From positions 248,001 to 312,000 of the forward strand of contig NZ_BMND01000001.1 of assembly GCF_014646275.1 (NCBI RefSeq): a stretch of 64,000 bases of DNA, read 5' to 3'. Shown in pieces: positions 48,474-57,179 of this stretch; the first letter of the stretch is position 1, and each line of letters opens with the position of its first letter. Position numbers and translations under genes: made by a program. The notes under the pieces are model-generated. The model worked only from the letters and a program-made list of their open reading frames with translations. It made no database searches and was not told the origin of the DNA. This DNA is from Streptomyces kronopolitis. Its GTDB lineage: Bacteria > Actinomycetota > Actinomycetes > Streptomycetales > Streptomycetaceae.

Positions 48474-49927
48474 GACGGCTCCTGTGGGGGACGGGTTTCG
48501 GCGACGGCCAGCGGGAGTCGGACCTGGAAGCGGGTGTCGCCGGGGACGGAGTGGAAGCGCAGGTCCCCGTTGTGCTTGTGGACCACGATCCGCCAGGAGA
48601 TGTCCAGGCCGAGACCCGTCCCCTCACCCACCGGTTTCGTGGTGAAGAACGGGTCGAAGACGCGGTCGCTGATCTCCTCGGGGATTCCGGGACCGGTGTC
48701 GCGGAACTCGACGAGCAGCAGCTCCCCCTCGCGCGCGGTGCGGACGGTCAACGTGCCCTCGGTGCCCGTGCTGTTCATCGCCGAGACGGCGTTGTCGATC
48801 AGATTCGTCCATACCTGGTTGAGTTCGCCGGGGTAGGCCGGGATCTTCGGCAGCGTGCGGTCGTAGTCCTTGACGACGGTGATGTGCGGGCCGATCTTCG
48901 CGGAGACCATCAGCAGCGTGCTGTCCAGCAGTTCATGCACGTCGGAGACCTGGTGGGGCGCCCGGTCGAGTTGGGAGTACTGCTTGGCGGCCGTGACGAG
49001 GGCCGAGACGCGGGTGGTCGAGTCCTCGATCTCGTTCATCAACAGCTCGGTCTCGACGGTGTAGTTGAGCCATCGCATGGCGCCTTCGAGGCTGTCCCGG
49101 TCCACGGTCGCGGCGACCTGGTCCAGCCAGTCGGTGTCCAGACCGGCCTGGACGAAGGTCGGCGCGAGCTGCCAGCCGTCCCCGATGCCGTGGTCGTCCA
49201 GCCAGTCGGCGAGCGCGTCCTCCCGGTCGGAGGCCTCCAGCGGGGTCAGGGTGGTGGCCTTGGCGACGCGCTCGGCCGTGCGTTCCTGGACCTCGATGAG
49301 CGTCTCCAGGCTGTCGCGCCGGTACGGTCCCGCCGCGAGCATGCCGAGCTTGTGGCGCATTCCGGCGACCCGCTCGCGCAGCGCGGAGGTGGCGCACACG
49401 GCCGCGGCGGCGGGGTTGTTCAGCTCATGGGTCAGACCCGCCGACAACGACCCCAGAGCCAGCAGCCGTTCGCGCTGGCCGACGGCCTCCTGGGTGCTCT
49501 TGGCGCCGAAGAACAGGCCTTCCAGCAGATGGACGGCCATCGGAAACCACTCACGCATGATCGCCGCGAAGCTCTCCGCCGGCAGCACGAAGAAGCGTGT
49601 GGGGGCGATGACGCTCAGGGAGCTGTTGTACACCTGACGCATCCGGTCACCCAGATACGCCTGGAAGGCTCCCGCGTACACCCCGCGGCTGGAACTCCGG
49701 TTGATCTCCACGTCGTAGTCCCCGATCCGGCGGGAGAGCACCAGGGTTCCTTCGAGCAGCACGTAGAAGCAGGTGGCGGGGTCGCCCTCCGCGTACACGG
49801 GCCCGGGCTCGAACGCCTCCACACGGCCTTCGCGGCAGAGCCGGTCGATCTGGTCGGGAGCCAGCTTCTCGAACAGGAACAGTGAGCCGAGTTCCTCCTG
49901 GCTGCACGGCATCGGCCGGCTGTTCAT
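48470..49927 (-). CDS. Histidine kinase with N-terminal cyclic-nucleotide-binding-like domain
   Basis: A 485-residue soluble kinase. Residues about 10-130 form a cNMP/CRP-like domain (LFEKLAPDQIDRLCREG ... YAEGDPATCFYVLLEG). A dimerisation region carries the phospho-accepting histidine in GLTHELNNPAAA near 179, and the HATPase has NLIDNAVSAMN, DTGPGIPEE and GEGTGLGLDI. It has no membrane segment. It overlaps the upstream response regulator/reductase gene and the downstream zinc-finger gene by 4 nt each, so the three form one unit. Confidence 0.92.
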   Translation of the reverse strand: MNSRPMPCSQEELGSLFLFEKLAPDQIDRLCREGRVEAFEPGPVYAEGDPATCFYVLLEGTLVLSRRIGDYDVEINRSSSRGVYAGAFQAYLGDRMRQVYNSSLSVIAPTRFFVLPAESFAAIMREWFPMAVHLLEGLFFGAKSTQEAVGQRERLLALGSLSAGLTHELNNPAAAAVCATSALRERVAGMRHKLGMLAAGPYRRDSLETLIEVQERTAERVAKATTLTPLEASDREDALADWLDDHGIGDGWQLAPTFVQAGLDTDWLDQVAATVDRDSLEGAMRWLNYTVETELLMNEIEDSTTRVSALVTAAKQYSQLDRAPHQVSDVHELLDSTLLMVSAKIGPHITVVKDYDRTLPKIPAYPGELNQVWTNLIDNAVSAMNSTGTEGTLTVRTAREGELLLVEFRDTGPGIPEEISDRVFDPFFTTKPVGEGTGLGLDISWRIVVHKHNGDLRFHSVPGDTRFQVRLPLAVAETRPPQEPS

Positions 49928-51606
49928 GACTGCTCCAGATATCGGTGGACGAGCATGACCGCCATGGCTCCCTCTCCCACCGCGGAGGCGACCCGCTTGG
50001 CCGACTCGGCGCGCGCGTCCCCGGCCACGAACACACCCGGGACGTTGGTCTCCAGGTGGTAGGGCGGCCGGTTCAACTCCCAGCCGTCCGGCGGGCGTCC
50101 GTCCGCGGTCAGATCGGGTCCGGTCAGGATGAAGCCGCGGGAGTCCCGGAGCACCGTGCCCTCCAGCCAGTCGGTCAGCGGGGCCGCCCCGATGAAGACG
50201 AACATCCACTGGGTGTCGACGAGTTCGGTGTCACCGGTCGCCGTGTCGCGCAGGGTGAGCTGCTCCAGTTGATGCGAGCCGTGCGCGGCGTCGACGACCG
50301 TGTGGGTGCGCACCGAGATCGTGGGTGCGTCGTCGACCTGCTGGACGAGGTAGTGCGACATCGAGGTGGACAGGGACGGCTTGCGCACCAGCACGGTGAC
50401 CGACTTGGCGCTCCGGGCCAGGTAAATCGCGGCCTGACCGGCGGAGTTCGCGCCGCCGACGATGTACACGTCGTGGCCCTGGCAGGCGGCCGCCTCGGTC
50501 AGCGCCGAGCCGTAGAACACTCCGCAGCCGGTCAGCTCGGGGACGTGCGGCGCGTCCAGCTGCCGGTACGACACGCCGGTCGCGAGGATCACGGCATGCG
50601 CGGCGACGGCGGAGCCGTCCGAGAACCGCACGACCCGCGAGGAGCCATTGACCTCCAGGCCGGTGACCTCGCGGGTGGTCAGTATCTCGGCGCCGAACTT
50701 CGCCGCCTGCCGCCGGGCCCGGTCGGTGAGCTGCGCCCCGGACACGCCGTCGGGAAAGCCGAGATAGTTCTCGATGCGCGAACTCTGGCCCGCCTGGCCC
50801 CCGGTCGCGGAGCGTTCCACCAGGACGGTCCGCAGTCCCTCGGAAGCCCCGTACACCGCCGCACCCAGACCGGCCGGTCCGCCGCCGATGACGACGAGGT
50901 CGTAGAAGTCGGTGGCCGGGGTCGTCGCGAGGCCGACCCGGGCGGCGAGCTCCCGGTCCTCGGGCTCGACGAGGGCCGTGCCGTCCGGAGTGATCACCAG
51001 CGGGAGCCGCAGGCCCTCCTCGTCCGCGGCGCACAGCAGCCGCCGGCCCTCCGGATCGTCAGACGAGTACCAGCGGTACGGCACCTGGTTGCGGGCCAGG
51101 AACTCCCGGACGGCCGAGGAACGCGCCGACCAGCGGTGCCCGACGACCTTGGTGACGGCCACCGGCCGGTGATCGGCTGCCCGCCAGGCCTGCAGCAGGT
51201 CGTCGAGGATCGGGTAGAGCTTCTCCTCGGGCGGCTCCCACGGCTTGAGGAGGTAGTGGTCGAGGTCGACGACATTGATCGCGTCGATCGCCGCGTCGGT
51301 GTCCGCGTACGCGGTCAGCAGCACCCTTCGGGCGTCGGGGTAGATGTCGAGGGCCTGCTCCAGGAACTCGATGCCGTTCATCTCCGGCATCCGGTAGTCG
51401 GCCAGGATCACCGCGACGGGGCCGCCGCGCAGCTTCAGCTCGCGCAGGGCGTCGAGGGCGGACCCGCCGGACTCCGCACGCACGATGCGGTACGACTCGC
51501 CGTAGTGCCGCCGCAGGTCGCGGGCCACGGCTCGCGACACGCCCGGATCGTCGTCCACGGTCAGGATGACGGTCCGCGCCGGACTGGTGGCCTGCTCCAT
51601 AGGCAT
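49924..51606 (-). CDS. Response regulator fused to thioredoxin reductase-like flavoprotein
   Basis: A 560-residue fusion. Residues about 10-130 are a receiver domain (VDDDPGVS, phospho-acceptor D in ILADYRMPEMNG, K in LLKPWE). Residues 150-225 are a thioredoxin/glutaredoxin-like linker domain, and 235-560 a pyridine nucleotide-disulfide oxidoreductase (GGGPAGLGAA, GATGVSYR-like region, GGANSAGQAA, VFVAGDARA). The CxxC expected in thioredoxin reductases is missing: that region reads FYGSALTEAAACQG. It may therefore sense redox state or reduce another acceptor. It is first in the operon with the cNMP-domain kinase, its likely phosphodonor. Confidence 0.92.
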   Translation of the reverse strand: MPMEQATSPARTVILTVDDDPGVSRAVARDLRRHYGESYRIVRAESGGSALDALRELKLRGGPVAVILADYRMPEMNGIEFLEQALDIYPDARRVLLTAYADTDAAIDAINVVDLDHYLLKPWEPPEEKLYPILDDLLQAWRAADHRPVAVTKVVGHRWSARSSAVREFLARNQVPYRWYSSDDPEGRRLLCAADEEGLRLPLVITPDGTALVEPEDRELAARVGLATTPATDFYDLVVIGGGPAGLGAAVYGASEGLRTVLVERSATGGQAGQSSRIENYLGFPDGVSGAQLTDRARRQAAKFGAEILTTREVTGLEVNGSSRVVRFSDGSAVAAHAVILATGVSYRQLDAPHVPELTGCGVFYGSALTEAAACQGHDVYIVGGANSAGQAAIYLARSAKSVTVLVRKPSLSTSMSHYLVQQVDDAPTISVRTHTVVDAAHGSHQLEQLTLRDTATGDTELVDTQWMFVFIGAAPLTDWLEGTVLRDSRGFILTGPDLTADGRPPDGWELNRPPYHLETNVPGVFVAGDARAESAKRVASAVGEGAMAVMLVHRYLEQS

Positions 51607-51761
51607 CCCGTCCCCGGGTCGCTCGCGCCGTTCTCGCCCTTACCTCACCGGCCGCACGAGCCCGTCTGGCATGCCGGCGTGCCGGTCGTGTCCATCGTAT
51701 GGGTGATTGTCATGGTTTTCCATGCAAGATCGGGAGGGCGGGCTGCTGCCTGGCACCGGCT

Positions 51762-52871
51762 TCACTTCCCCGGCCGCCGTTCGGCCGTGCCGAAGCCGTC
51801 GGCGCCCACGACACCCGCGGCCTCCGCGACATCCACGACGGCCCGGGCGAAGGCCTCGGGTGCCTCCTGCGGCACATTGTGGCCGACGCCCCTCAGCGTG
51901 CGGTGCGCATAGCGGCCACGGAATTTGCCTCGGTAGGACGAGCCGCCGCCCGCGGGCGTGAAGGGATCGTCCGCGCCGTCGAGGGTGATCGTGGGCACGG
52001 TGATCACGGGGCCCTCGGCGAGGCGCCGCTCCAGGCCGTCGTAGCGCGGATCCCCCTCGGCCAGGCCCAGCCGCCAGCGGTAGTTGTGCAGCACGATGCG
52101 CACATAGTCCGGATTGCTGAACGCCGCCGCGGTGCGAGCGAAGGTGGCGGCATCGAAATGCCAGGTGGGGGAATTGAACGTCCAGATCAGCCGGGCCAGC
52201 TCACGCCGGTTGCGCTCCAGGCCGAGCCGGCCCCGCTCCGTGGCGAAGTAGAACTGATACCACCACGCCCATTCGAGCTTCGGCGGCAACGGCTGCTTAT
52301 TGGCCGCACGATTCGTGATCAGATATCCGCTCACGGAGACCAGACCCCTGACCCGTTCCGGCCACAGGGCGGCGATGATGTCCGCGGTCCGCGATCCCCA
52401 GTCGTAGCCGGCCAGGATCGCCTTGTCGATCCGCAGGGCATCCATCAAAGCGAGGATGTCGAGGGCGAACACCGACTGCTGGGCGTTCCGGAAGGTCGTG
52501 CTCGACAGGAACCGCGTCGTACCGTGGCCGCGCAGATACGGGACGATGACCCGGTAGCCCTTGGCCGCCAGCAAGGGGGCGACCGCGACGTAACTGTGGA
52601 TGTCGTAGGGCCAGCCGTGCAGAAGAAGGACCGCGGGCCCGTGGGCCGGGCCCGCCTCGGCGTATCCCACATTCAGGACGCCCGCCCTGACCTGCTTCAA
52701 CGGACCGAAGGACGGTTCCGCTGCCGGGCGTCGTGTGCCGCGGTCGGCCGCCGGCCGGGGCTCGTGGTGGTCGACGGACGCGGCCGTGGAACAGGCCGTG
52801 GAAAGGGCCGCTGCCGAAGCGGCGGCCGCCCCTTTGCCGACGGTCTTCCCGAAGGTTCTCCTGCTGATCAT
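51762..52871 (-). CDS. Tat-exported alpha/beta hydrolase, epoxide hydrolase-like
   Basis: A 369-residue protein that begins MISRRTFGKTVGKG, a twin-arginine signal, followed by a hydrophobic run and LSTACS, a possible lipobox. The hydrolase core has HGWPYD (oxyanion region), GYDWGS with the nucleophile aspartate, and the late histidine in GVGHNVP, the set of epoxide hydrolases and haloalkane dehalogenases. A longer start 12 codons upstream (MTADRG) is possible; the listed ATG puts the twin arginines where expected. It probably acts outside the cell, anchored as a lipoprotein. Confidence 0.88.
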   Translation of the reverse strand: MISRRTFGKTVGKGAAAASAAALSTACSTAASVDHHEPRPAADRGTRRPAAEPSFGPLKQVRAGVLNVGYAEAGPAHGPAVLLLHGWPYDIHSYVAVAPLLAAKGYRVIVPYLRGHGTTRFLSSTTFRNAQQSVFALDILALMDALRIDKAILAGYDWGSRTADIIAALWPERVRGLVSVSGYLITNRAANKQPLPPKLEWAWWYQFYFATERGRLGLERNRRELARLIWTFNSPTWHFDAATFARTAAAFSNPDYVRIVLHNYRWRLGLAEGDPRYDGLERRLAEGPVITVPTITLDGADDPFTPAGGGSSYRGKFRGRYAHRTLRGVGHNVPQEAPEAFARAVVDVAEAAGVVGADGFGTAERRPGK

Positions 52872-53126
52872 CTCCGTACTTCCCGTGAAGCCGCGGTCGG
52901 CCGTCATTCGGATGGTGCCGCCGCGGAATGCGCGGAATTCCTTCCCCGGTCCGGCACCCGCCCCGTCGCCGTGCACGGAAACTCCAGGCCATCGGCGGAA
53001 GGCCGAACGGCAAGGGGCGCCCGCCGGCGGGGCGACCGCACGACCGGGTGAAAGGGGCCGGCGGCACACCGCGCGCGTCGTCCCGGGAATAGGTGCGGGG
53101 CCTCCGTGCGGAAAAGGGTCGGGCCC

Positions 53127-53888
53127 TCAGTGGGGAAGGAGTTGCTGTCCGCCGTCGATGTCGTACGTGCCGCCGGTGAGGGCGTCGTTGCACATGAGAT
53201 GGACGGCCAGGGCGGCGACGTCCGCCGGCTCGACCACCCGCCGGATGGGAAGCGTGGCACGCAGCTCCGCCCGCCGGGCCTCCAGCTGATCGCCCAGCAG
53301 CGAGGCGGACAGCGGCGTGTCGACGAATCCGGCGGCGATGAGGTTCACCCGGACCGGCGCCAGTTCGAGCGCCAGATTGGCGGTGAGGGCGGACAGCGCG
53401 GCCGTCAGGGCGGACATGATGGTCATGCCGACAGCGGGGCGCCGGCCGCCGGTGCCACCCATGAACAGCAGCGTGCCGCCGGGGCGAACCCTTTCCCGGC
53501 TGTGGAGGGCGACGCCGAGGGGCAGGGCGAGCCGGTCCTCGAACTCCCGGCGGGCGGCGTCGAGATCCATGCCGGACAAGGGCCGGTAGGAGGGACTGCC
53601 GGCCGTCACCATCACATGGTCGACGGGTTCGGCCAGATCCTGGAAGAACTGCTGGAGGCGGTCCGTGTCGGTCGCGTCGAACGCCGCCGTGCCGACCGGA
53701 CGCAGTGCGTGTGCGGCGCGTTCCAGCCGTTCCGGATTGCGGCCGACGAGGATGAGCCTGCCGCCCCCGGCCTGAACCTGGCGGGCGGTTTCGAGGCCGA
53801 TGCCCGAGCTGGCGCCGATCACCACGACGGTCCGGCCCGCGAGATCGCGCCGAGGCGGGGGACCGGGGCCGCCGGACGCCGCGGTCAT
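53127..53888 (-). CDS. SDR-fold protein lacking the catalytic Tyr-Lys pair
   Basis: A 253-residue SDR-fold protein. The cofactor motif GASSGIG is intact (about 27-33) and the C-terminal GGTYDIDGGQQL is standard, but the stretch that should contain Tyr-x-x-x-Lys reads MTIMSALTAALSALTANLA. It therefore belongs to the divergent SDR group and may not be a conventional dehydrogenase. ATG at 53888 is preferred over the longer start at 53963. A 255-nt gap separates it from the Tat hydrolase. Confidence 0.87.
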   Translation of the reverse strand: MTAASGGPGPPPRRDLAGRTVVVIGASSGIGLETARQVQAGGGRLILVGRNPERLERAAHALRPVGTAAFDATDTDRLQQFFQDLAEPVDHVMVTAGSPSYRPLSGMDLDAARREFEDRLALPLGVALHSRERVRPGGTLLFMGGTGGRRPAVGMTIMSALTAALSALTANLALELAPVRVNLIAAGFVDTPLSASLLGDQLEARRAELRATLPIRRVVEPADVAALAVHLMCNDALTGGTYDIDGGQQLLPH

Positions 53889-54156
53889 GACCGAACACCG
53901 CCGGTCAGGGCCGTGAAGCGGTCGGGTACGCGCGCTCTTCCGGTCATCCGTACCTCCGGACATCGGTGTCTGCTCCCATCGTGGCGCTTCGGGCCGCTGA
54001 TCACCTGTCGGCCGCTTCAGGAGACGGGACGGAGGGAGCGAAGGGGGAGGGGCGGCACACGAGACGGGTGTCCGGGTTTCGCCCGCCGCACGTGAAGAGC
54101 GTCACAACTGGCGTACGACTGGGGTGGGTTGACCGATCCTGGCCAGGACTTGCCGC

Positions 54157-54357
54157 ATGACAGCTGGAGTCGACGTGGTGGCCCGCGGGGCGAGCGTGCG
54201 GGGGCCGAGAGGCCCGGTGTTCGAGGGAGCGGACCTGGACGTGCCGGCGGGTGGACTGCTGGCGTGCCGTGCCGGTGCGGGGTCGGGCCGTGCCGGCTCG
54301 TGGCGGGCGCGTGTCCGGGTCACCCCCAGACGTCGGGACCTCCGCCGACCCACCTGA
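54157..54357 (+). pseudogene. Truncated ABC transporter ATPase relic
   Basis: This short frame opens MTAGVDVVARGASVRGPRG and continues FEGADLDVPAGGLLACRAG to a worn Walker A (GAGSGRAGS). It matches the first 50 or so residues of the streptomycete ABC ATPases that pair with YhgE-type membrane proteins, then turns into arginine-rich noise with no Q-loop, signature or Walker B. It overlaps the 3' end of the small gene on the other strand. A deletion relic is the simplest reading. Confidence 0.6.
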
Positions 54358-54529
54358 TCAACGGGTCCCGCAGCCCCACTTCCTCCGGGTCCAGGCCCAC
54401 CCGGCGCAGGAACTCCAACAGATCGACCACGCCGTAGGCGACGCCGAGGATGTCGGTGTCACCGTGCACACGGCGGCCGCCCGTGGGGGCCGGTGGATGG
54501 ACGACGATGCGGGGCCGGGGCTTGGACAT
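54320..54529 (-). CDS. Small conserved-looking hypothetical protein
   Basis: A 69-residue acidic protein, MSKPRPRIVVHPP ... followed by a helical part VVDLLEFLRRVGLDPEEVGL and the ending IRWVGGGPDVWG. I do not recognise a named family, but the composition is that of a real protein and the helix is regular. The ATG codon is at 54527-54529. It lies antisense to the ABC ATPase relic. Confidence 0.6.
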   Translation of the reverse strand: MSKPRPRIVVHPPAPTGGRRVHGDTDILGVAYGVVDLLEFLRRVGLDPEEVGLRDPLIRWVGGGPDVWG

Positions 54530-54671
54530 ACCCTCAGCCTGCCGAGTCCCGGCACGCACCGCGCGCGGCATGGCCCGGTCGGGTGACACCGCACTCTCCG
54601 TGCACGCCTGACCCTGGCGGGCGGCCGGGGGGAATGCCCGGCATCCGGATCGAGAAACATCATTTTCCGTC

Positions 54672-54696
54672 GTGTGGGTGGCACGGGACGGGGCAC
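54672..54696 (+). promoter_or_regulatory. Sigma-B-like promoter for the hydrophobic small protein
   Basis: GTGT (54672-54675), 15 nt, GGGCAC (54691-54696) fits the streptomycete SigB-type pattern GNNT-N14/16-GGGTAC/T with one mismatch. It lies 24 nt before the ATG. The same -10 and spacing occur before csbD. Confidence 0.4.
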
Positions 54697-54720
54697 ATGA
54701 GGGCTCGGAGGTTGATAAAT

Positions 54721-54891
54721 ATGGTTCCGCTGCTTCTCGTTCTTCTTCTCGCACTGCTTCTTTTCGGTGCCGGATTCGCGCTCAAGGCTCTTTGGATTGT
54801 CGCGGTCATCGTTCTCGCGGTGTGGCTGCTCGGTTTTGTCCTGCGTTCCGCGGGAGCGGGTGGAAAGCGCGGCCGGTGGTACCGCTGGTAG
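54721..54891 (+). CDS. Small hydrophobic membrane protein
   Basis: A 56-residue protein with two membrane-spanning segments (VPLLLVLLLALLLFGAGFAL and WIVAVIVLAVWLLGFVL) and a basic RGRWYRW tail. Such short hydrophobic proteins are common in Streptomyces next to stress genes; the function is unknown. ATG at 54721 follows CTCGGAGG with 9-nt spacing. It lies 155 nt upstream of csbD and shares a SigB-like promoter pattern with it. Confidence 0.85.
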   Translation: MVPLLLVLLLALLLFGAGFALKALWIVAVIVLAVWLLGFVLRSAGAGGKRGRWYRW

Positions 54892-54910
54892 CCATGCGAC
54901 CTGCAACGAT

Positions 54911-54924
54911 GCCGCGAAAGCGGC
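54911..54924 (+). terminator. Short hairpin with GAAA tetraloop
   Basis: GCCGC-GAAA-GCGGC, 20 nt after the small hydrophobic gene. A stable but short (5-bp) stem; a possible terminator. Confidence 0.4.
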
Positions 54925-54988
54925 CCGGGGTGGACCCCGCGTCATGATCCGCCCCGAGCCACTCCCACCCCGCCCAGGATTACCATGG

Positions 54989-55013
54989 GTTTCGCGGAGG
55001 AATTACCGGGCAC
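54989..55013 (+). promoter_or_regulatory. Sigma-B-like promoter for csbD
   Basis: GTTT (54989-54992), 15 nt, GGGCAC (55008-55013), matching the SigB-type pattern with one mismatch, 33 nt before the csbD start. CsbD is a SigB-regulated protein in Bacillus, which supports the assignment. Confidence 0.5.
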
Positions 55014-55046
55014 CCGGAGTGGTGTCCCCCAGGAAAGGACCGCGTC

Positions 55047-55220
55047 ATGAGCGCCAGTGAAAAGGCCAAAGCCAAGGCCGAGCAAGCCGCCGGCAAGGTC
55101 AAGAAGGAAGCGGGGAGCGCGGTCGGAAACGAAAGCGCCGCCGTCGAAGGCTCGGCGAAGGAATCCAAGGGAGACCTCCGCAGCGCCAAGGAAAAGGCCA
55201 AGGACGCCTTCAAGCACTGA
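55047..55220 (+). CDS. csbD: CsbD family stress protein
   Basis: A 57-residue, highly charged Lys/Glu/Ala-rich protein (KAKAEQAAGKVKKEAGSAVG ... KGDLRSAKEKAKDAFKH) of the CsbD family, abundant under general stress in many bacteria with unknown biochemical function. ATG follows AGGAAAGG. It has its own SigB-like promoter and a strong terminator, so it is monocistronic. Confidence 0.9.
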   Translation: MSASEKAKAKAEQAAGKVKKEAGSAVGNESAAVEGSAKESKGDLRSAKEKAKDAFKH

Positions 55221-55236
55221 GATGCACAGATATCTC

Positions 55237-55275
55237 GCGGGTGGGGCCCAGCGGAACGCCGGGCCCCACCCGCGG
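55237..55275 (+). terminator. Terminator after csbD
   Basis: A perfect 14-bp stem, CGCGGGTGGGGCCC (55237-55250) with its complement at 55262-55275, and an 11-nt loop, 16 nt after the csbD stop. Confidence 0.8.
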
Positions 55276-55332
55276 GTCTGACGTCCCTCGGACGGCAGGC
55301 GTTCGGGGCGAGCGGGAGAGCGGGAGCGTGGT

Positions 55333-56550
55333 GTGAGCGGGGCGGCAGACGAGCGCCGGGCGGGTTCGACACGGCAGGGCCGGGCGGCCCGGGCCGCACA
55401 GTGGTGGCGGCGCGCATGGGGGTGGGAGGGCCACGAGCGCCACACGGCGCTGCTGATCGGGAAGAGCACCCTCGCGGCCACGCTGGCCTGGGTGCTCTCC
55501 TACAACGTCCTCGACGCGCAGTCGCCGGCGTTCGCGCCGTTCTCCGCGGTGCTGATCATGCAGGTGACCGTCTACCAGTCGCTCCTGCAGTCCACGCGGT
55601 ATGTGGGGGCGGTGGCCGCCGGTGTGGCAGTGCAGGCCGCTCTGGGGTTCCTGGGCGGCCCTGACCTGCTGACGTTCGCCTTGGTGGCGCTGGTCGCGCT
55701 CACCATCGGACGGTGGCCCGCCCTCGGCTCGCAGGGCTCGCAGGTGGCTACCGCGGCGTTCTTCGCGTTCTCCACCTATATCTCCGCGACCTCCGACCTC
55801 GACAAGATCACCCAGCTGGGACAGATCATCCTGCTGGTCCTCATCGGCTGCGGCGTCGGCGTCCTGGTGAACGTCACCGTCTTCCCGCCGCTGCGGCTCC
55901 GCGGCGCCGAACACGGCATCCGCTCCCTCGCCGACGCGCAGCGCGACCTGGTCGGCGACATGTATCCGGCGCTGCGCCAGGGGGAACTCGACGAGGATCG
56001 CGCCGCACACTGGCGGGAGCGGGCCGACCGGACCGGAGAACTCGTCACCCAGGCCCGGACGGGTCTGCGAACCGCCCGCGAAAGCATCCAGTACAACCCG
56101 CGCCGCCTCCTGCGCCGACACCGCGGCAGTACCAGTTTCGAGGGCTACGGCGCGGTGCTGGAAGCCCTGGAGCGCACGCTCTACCAGCTGGCGTCCCTCA
56201 CCCGCAGCCTGCACCAGTGGAGCAAGTCGGAGGACGAGGACCCCCACAACCACGCCTCTTTCCTGGCGTGTTACGCCGACTTCCTGGAGTCCATCGCCGA
56301 GATCAACGAGGTCCTCGCCACACTCGACGAAGACCGGCTGAACGAACAGGCCCCGCAGCTGTGCCGACTGTCGGACCAGGCACAGCAACGCCGCCACCGC
56401 GTCAGCGAACAGGCCGAGCAGGACCACCTGCCCCTGACGGACCCGGCACGCCCATACGGCGTCCTCGTCCTGGAAGCCACCCGCCTCATGGAGGAATTCC
56501 AGTACACCTGCGACGTCCTCCAACACCACGTCGACCAACGAGCCGCGTAG
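55333..56550 (+). CDS. FUSC-family membrane transporter
   Basis: A 405-residue inner-membrane protein of the FUSC/aromatic acid exporter type. Residues about 38-195 hold five or six membrane helices (KSTLAATLAWVLSYN, FAPFSAVLIMQVTVYQ, GAVAAGVAVQAALGFLGG, ILLVLIGCGVGVLVNVTVFPP), followed by a soluble helical domain of about 200 residues. It is shorter than the two-module enterobacterial AaeB and would work as an oligomer. Its cargo is unknown. The GTG start at 55333 follows GGGAG. Confidence 0.88.
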   Translation: MSGAADERRAGSTRQGRAARAAQWWRRAWGWEGHERHTALLIGKSTLAATLAWVLSYNVLDAQSPAFAPFSAVLIMQVTVYQSLLQSTRYVGAVAAGVAVQAALGFLGGPDLLTFALVALVALTIGRWPALGSQGSQVATAAFFAFSTYISATSDLDKITQLGQIILLVLIGCGVGVLVNVTVFPPLRLRGAEHGIRSLADAQRDLVGDMYPALRQGELDEDRAAHWRERADRTGELVTQARTGLRTARESIQYNPRRLLRRHRGSTSFEGYGAVLEALERTLYQLASLTRSLHQWSKSEDEDPHNHASFLACYADFLESIAEINEVLATLDEDRLNEQAPQLCRLSDQAQQRRHRVSEQAEQDHLPLTDPARPYGVLVLEATRLMEEFQYTCDVLQHHVDQRAA

Positions 56551-56579
56551 CGCCCTGGCCTTTGTCGTACGCTTCCGCC

Positions 56580-57107
56580 GTGGACGGCACCCATGGCATA
56601 CGGATCAGACCAGGCGGACTGGCCGACGCACCGGCCGTGCTGGACATGCTCGACGCCGCTGTGATCTGGATGAACGATCGCGGCAACACCGAGCAGTGGG
56701 GCACAACGCCGTATTCGCAGCGGCCCGGCGGGGTGGAGCGGGTGGAGAGGTACACCACCGAGAACTCCTCATACATCGCGGAGTTGGACGGGACACCTGT
56801 CGGAGCCCTGGTGTTGGACTGCGCGCCCAGCCCGCAGATGCCCATCGCGCCGGCCGAGGAACCCGAGCGGTACGTCCGGCTGCTGATCTCCGACCGACAG
56901 CACACCGGTCTGGGCATCGGGGCGGCACTCCTGGCCCATGCCGCCGAGGAGACCCGACGGGCCGGCGTGACGCTCTTGCGCGTCGACTGCTGGGCCGGCG
57001 GCGGAGGCGAACTGGTCGCGTTCTACGAGCGCAACGGCTTCACTCCCACAGCCCGTTTCCTGTCCGAGGGCTGGCCGGGACAAGTGCTGGCCCGGCGGGT
57101 CGTCTGA
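56580..57107 (+). CDS. GNAT family N-acetyltransferase
   Basis: A 175-residue GNAT: IRIRPGGLADAPAVLDML at the start, the acetyl-CoA loop RQHTGLGIGAALLAHA near 108-123, and a C-terminal LVAFYERNGFTPT. GTG at 56580 is the only in-frame start that keeps the first strand. It lies 29 nt after the FUSC gene and may share its transcript. The substrate is unknown. Confidence 0.88.
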   Translation: MDGTHGIRIRPGGLADAPAVLDMLDAAVIWMNDRGNTEQWGTTPYSQRPGGVERVERYTTENSSYIAELDGTPVGALVLDCAPSPQMPIAPAEEPERYVRLLISDRQHTGLGIGAALLAHAAEETRRAGVTLLRVDCWAGGGGELVAFYERNGFTPTARFLSEGWPGQVLARRVV

Positions 57108-57179
57108 CGGAACGGACGGGCCGCCCGGTTTGCCCAGCTCGACGGCGTGGGACCGCGACAGACGCAAACCGGAGACCGC

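Noticed and set aside
53106..54095. Plus-strand frame of 329 codons opposite the SDR
   Set aside because: Antisense shadow of the SDR-fold gene, without a known domain.
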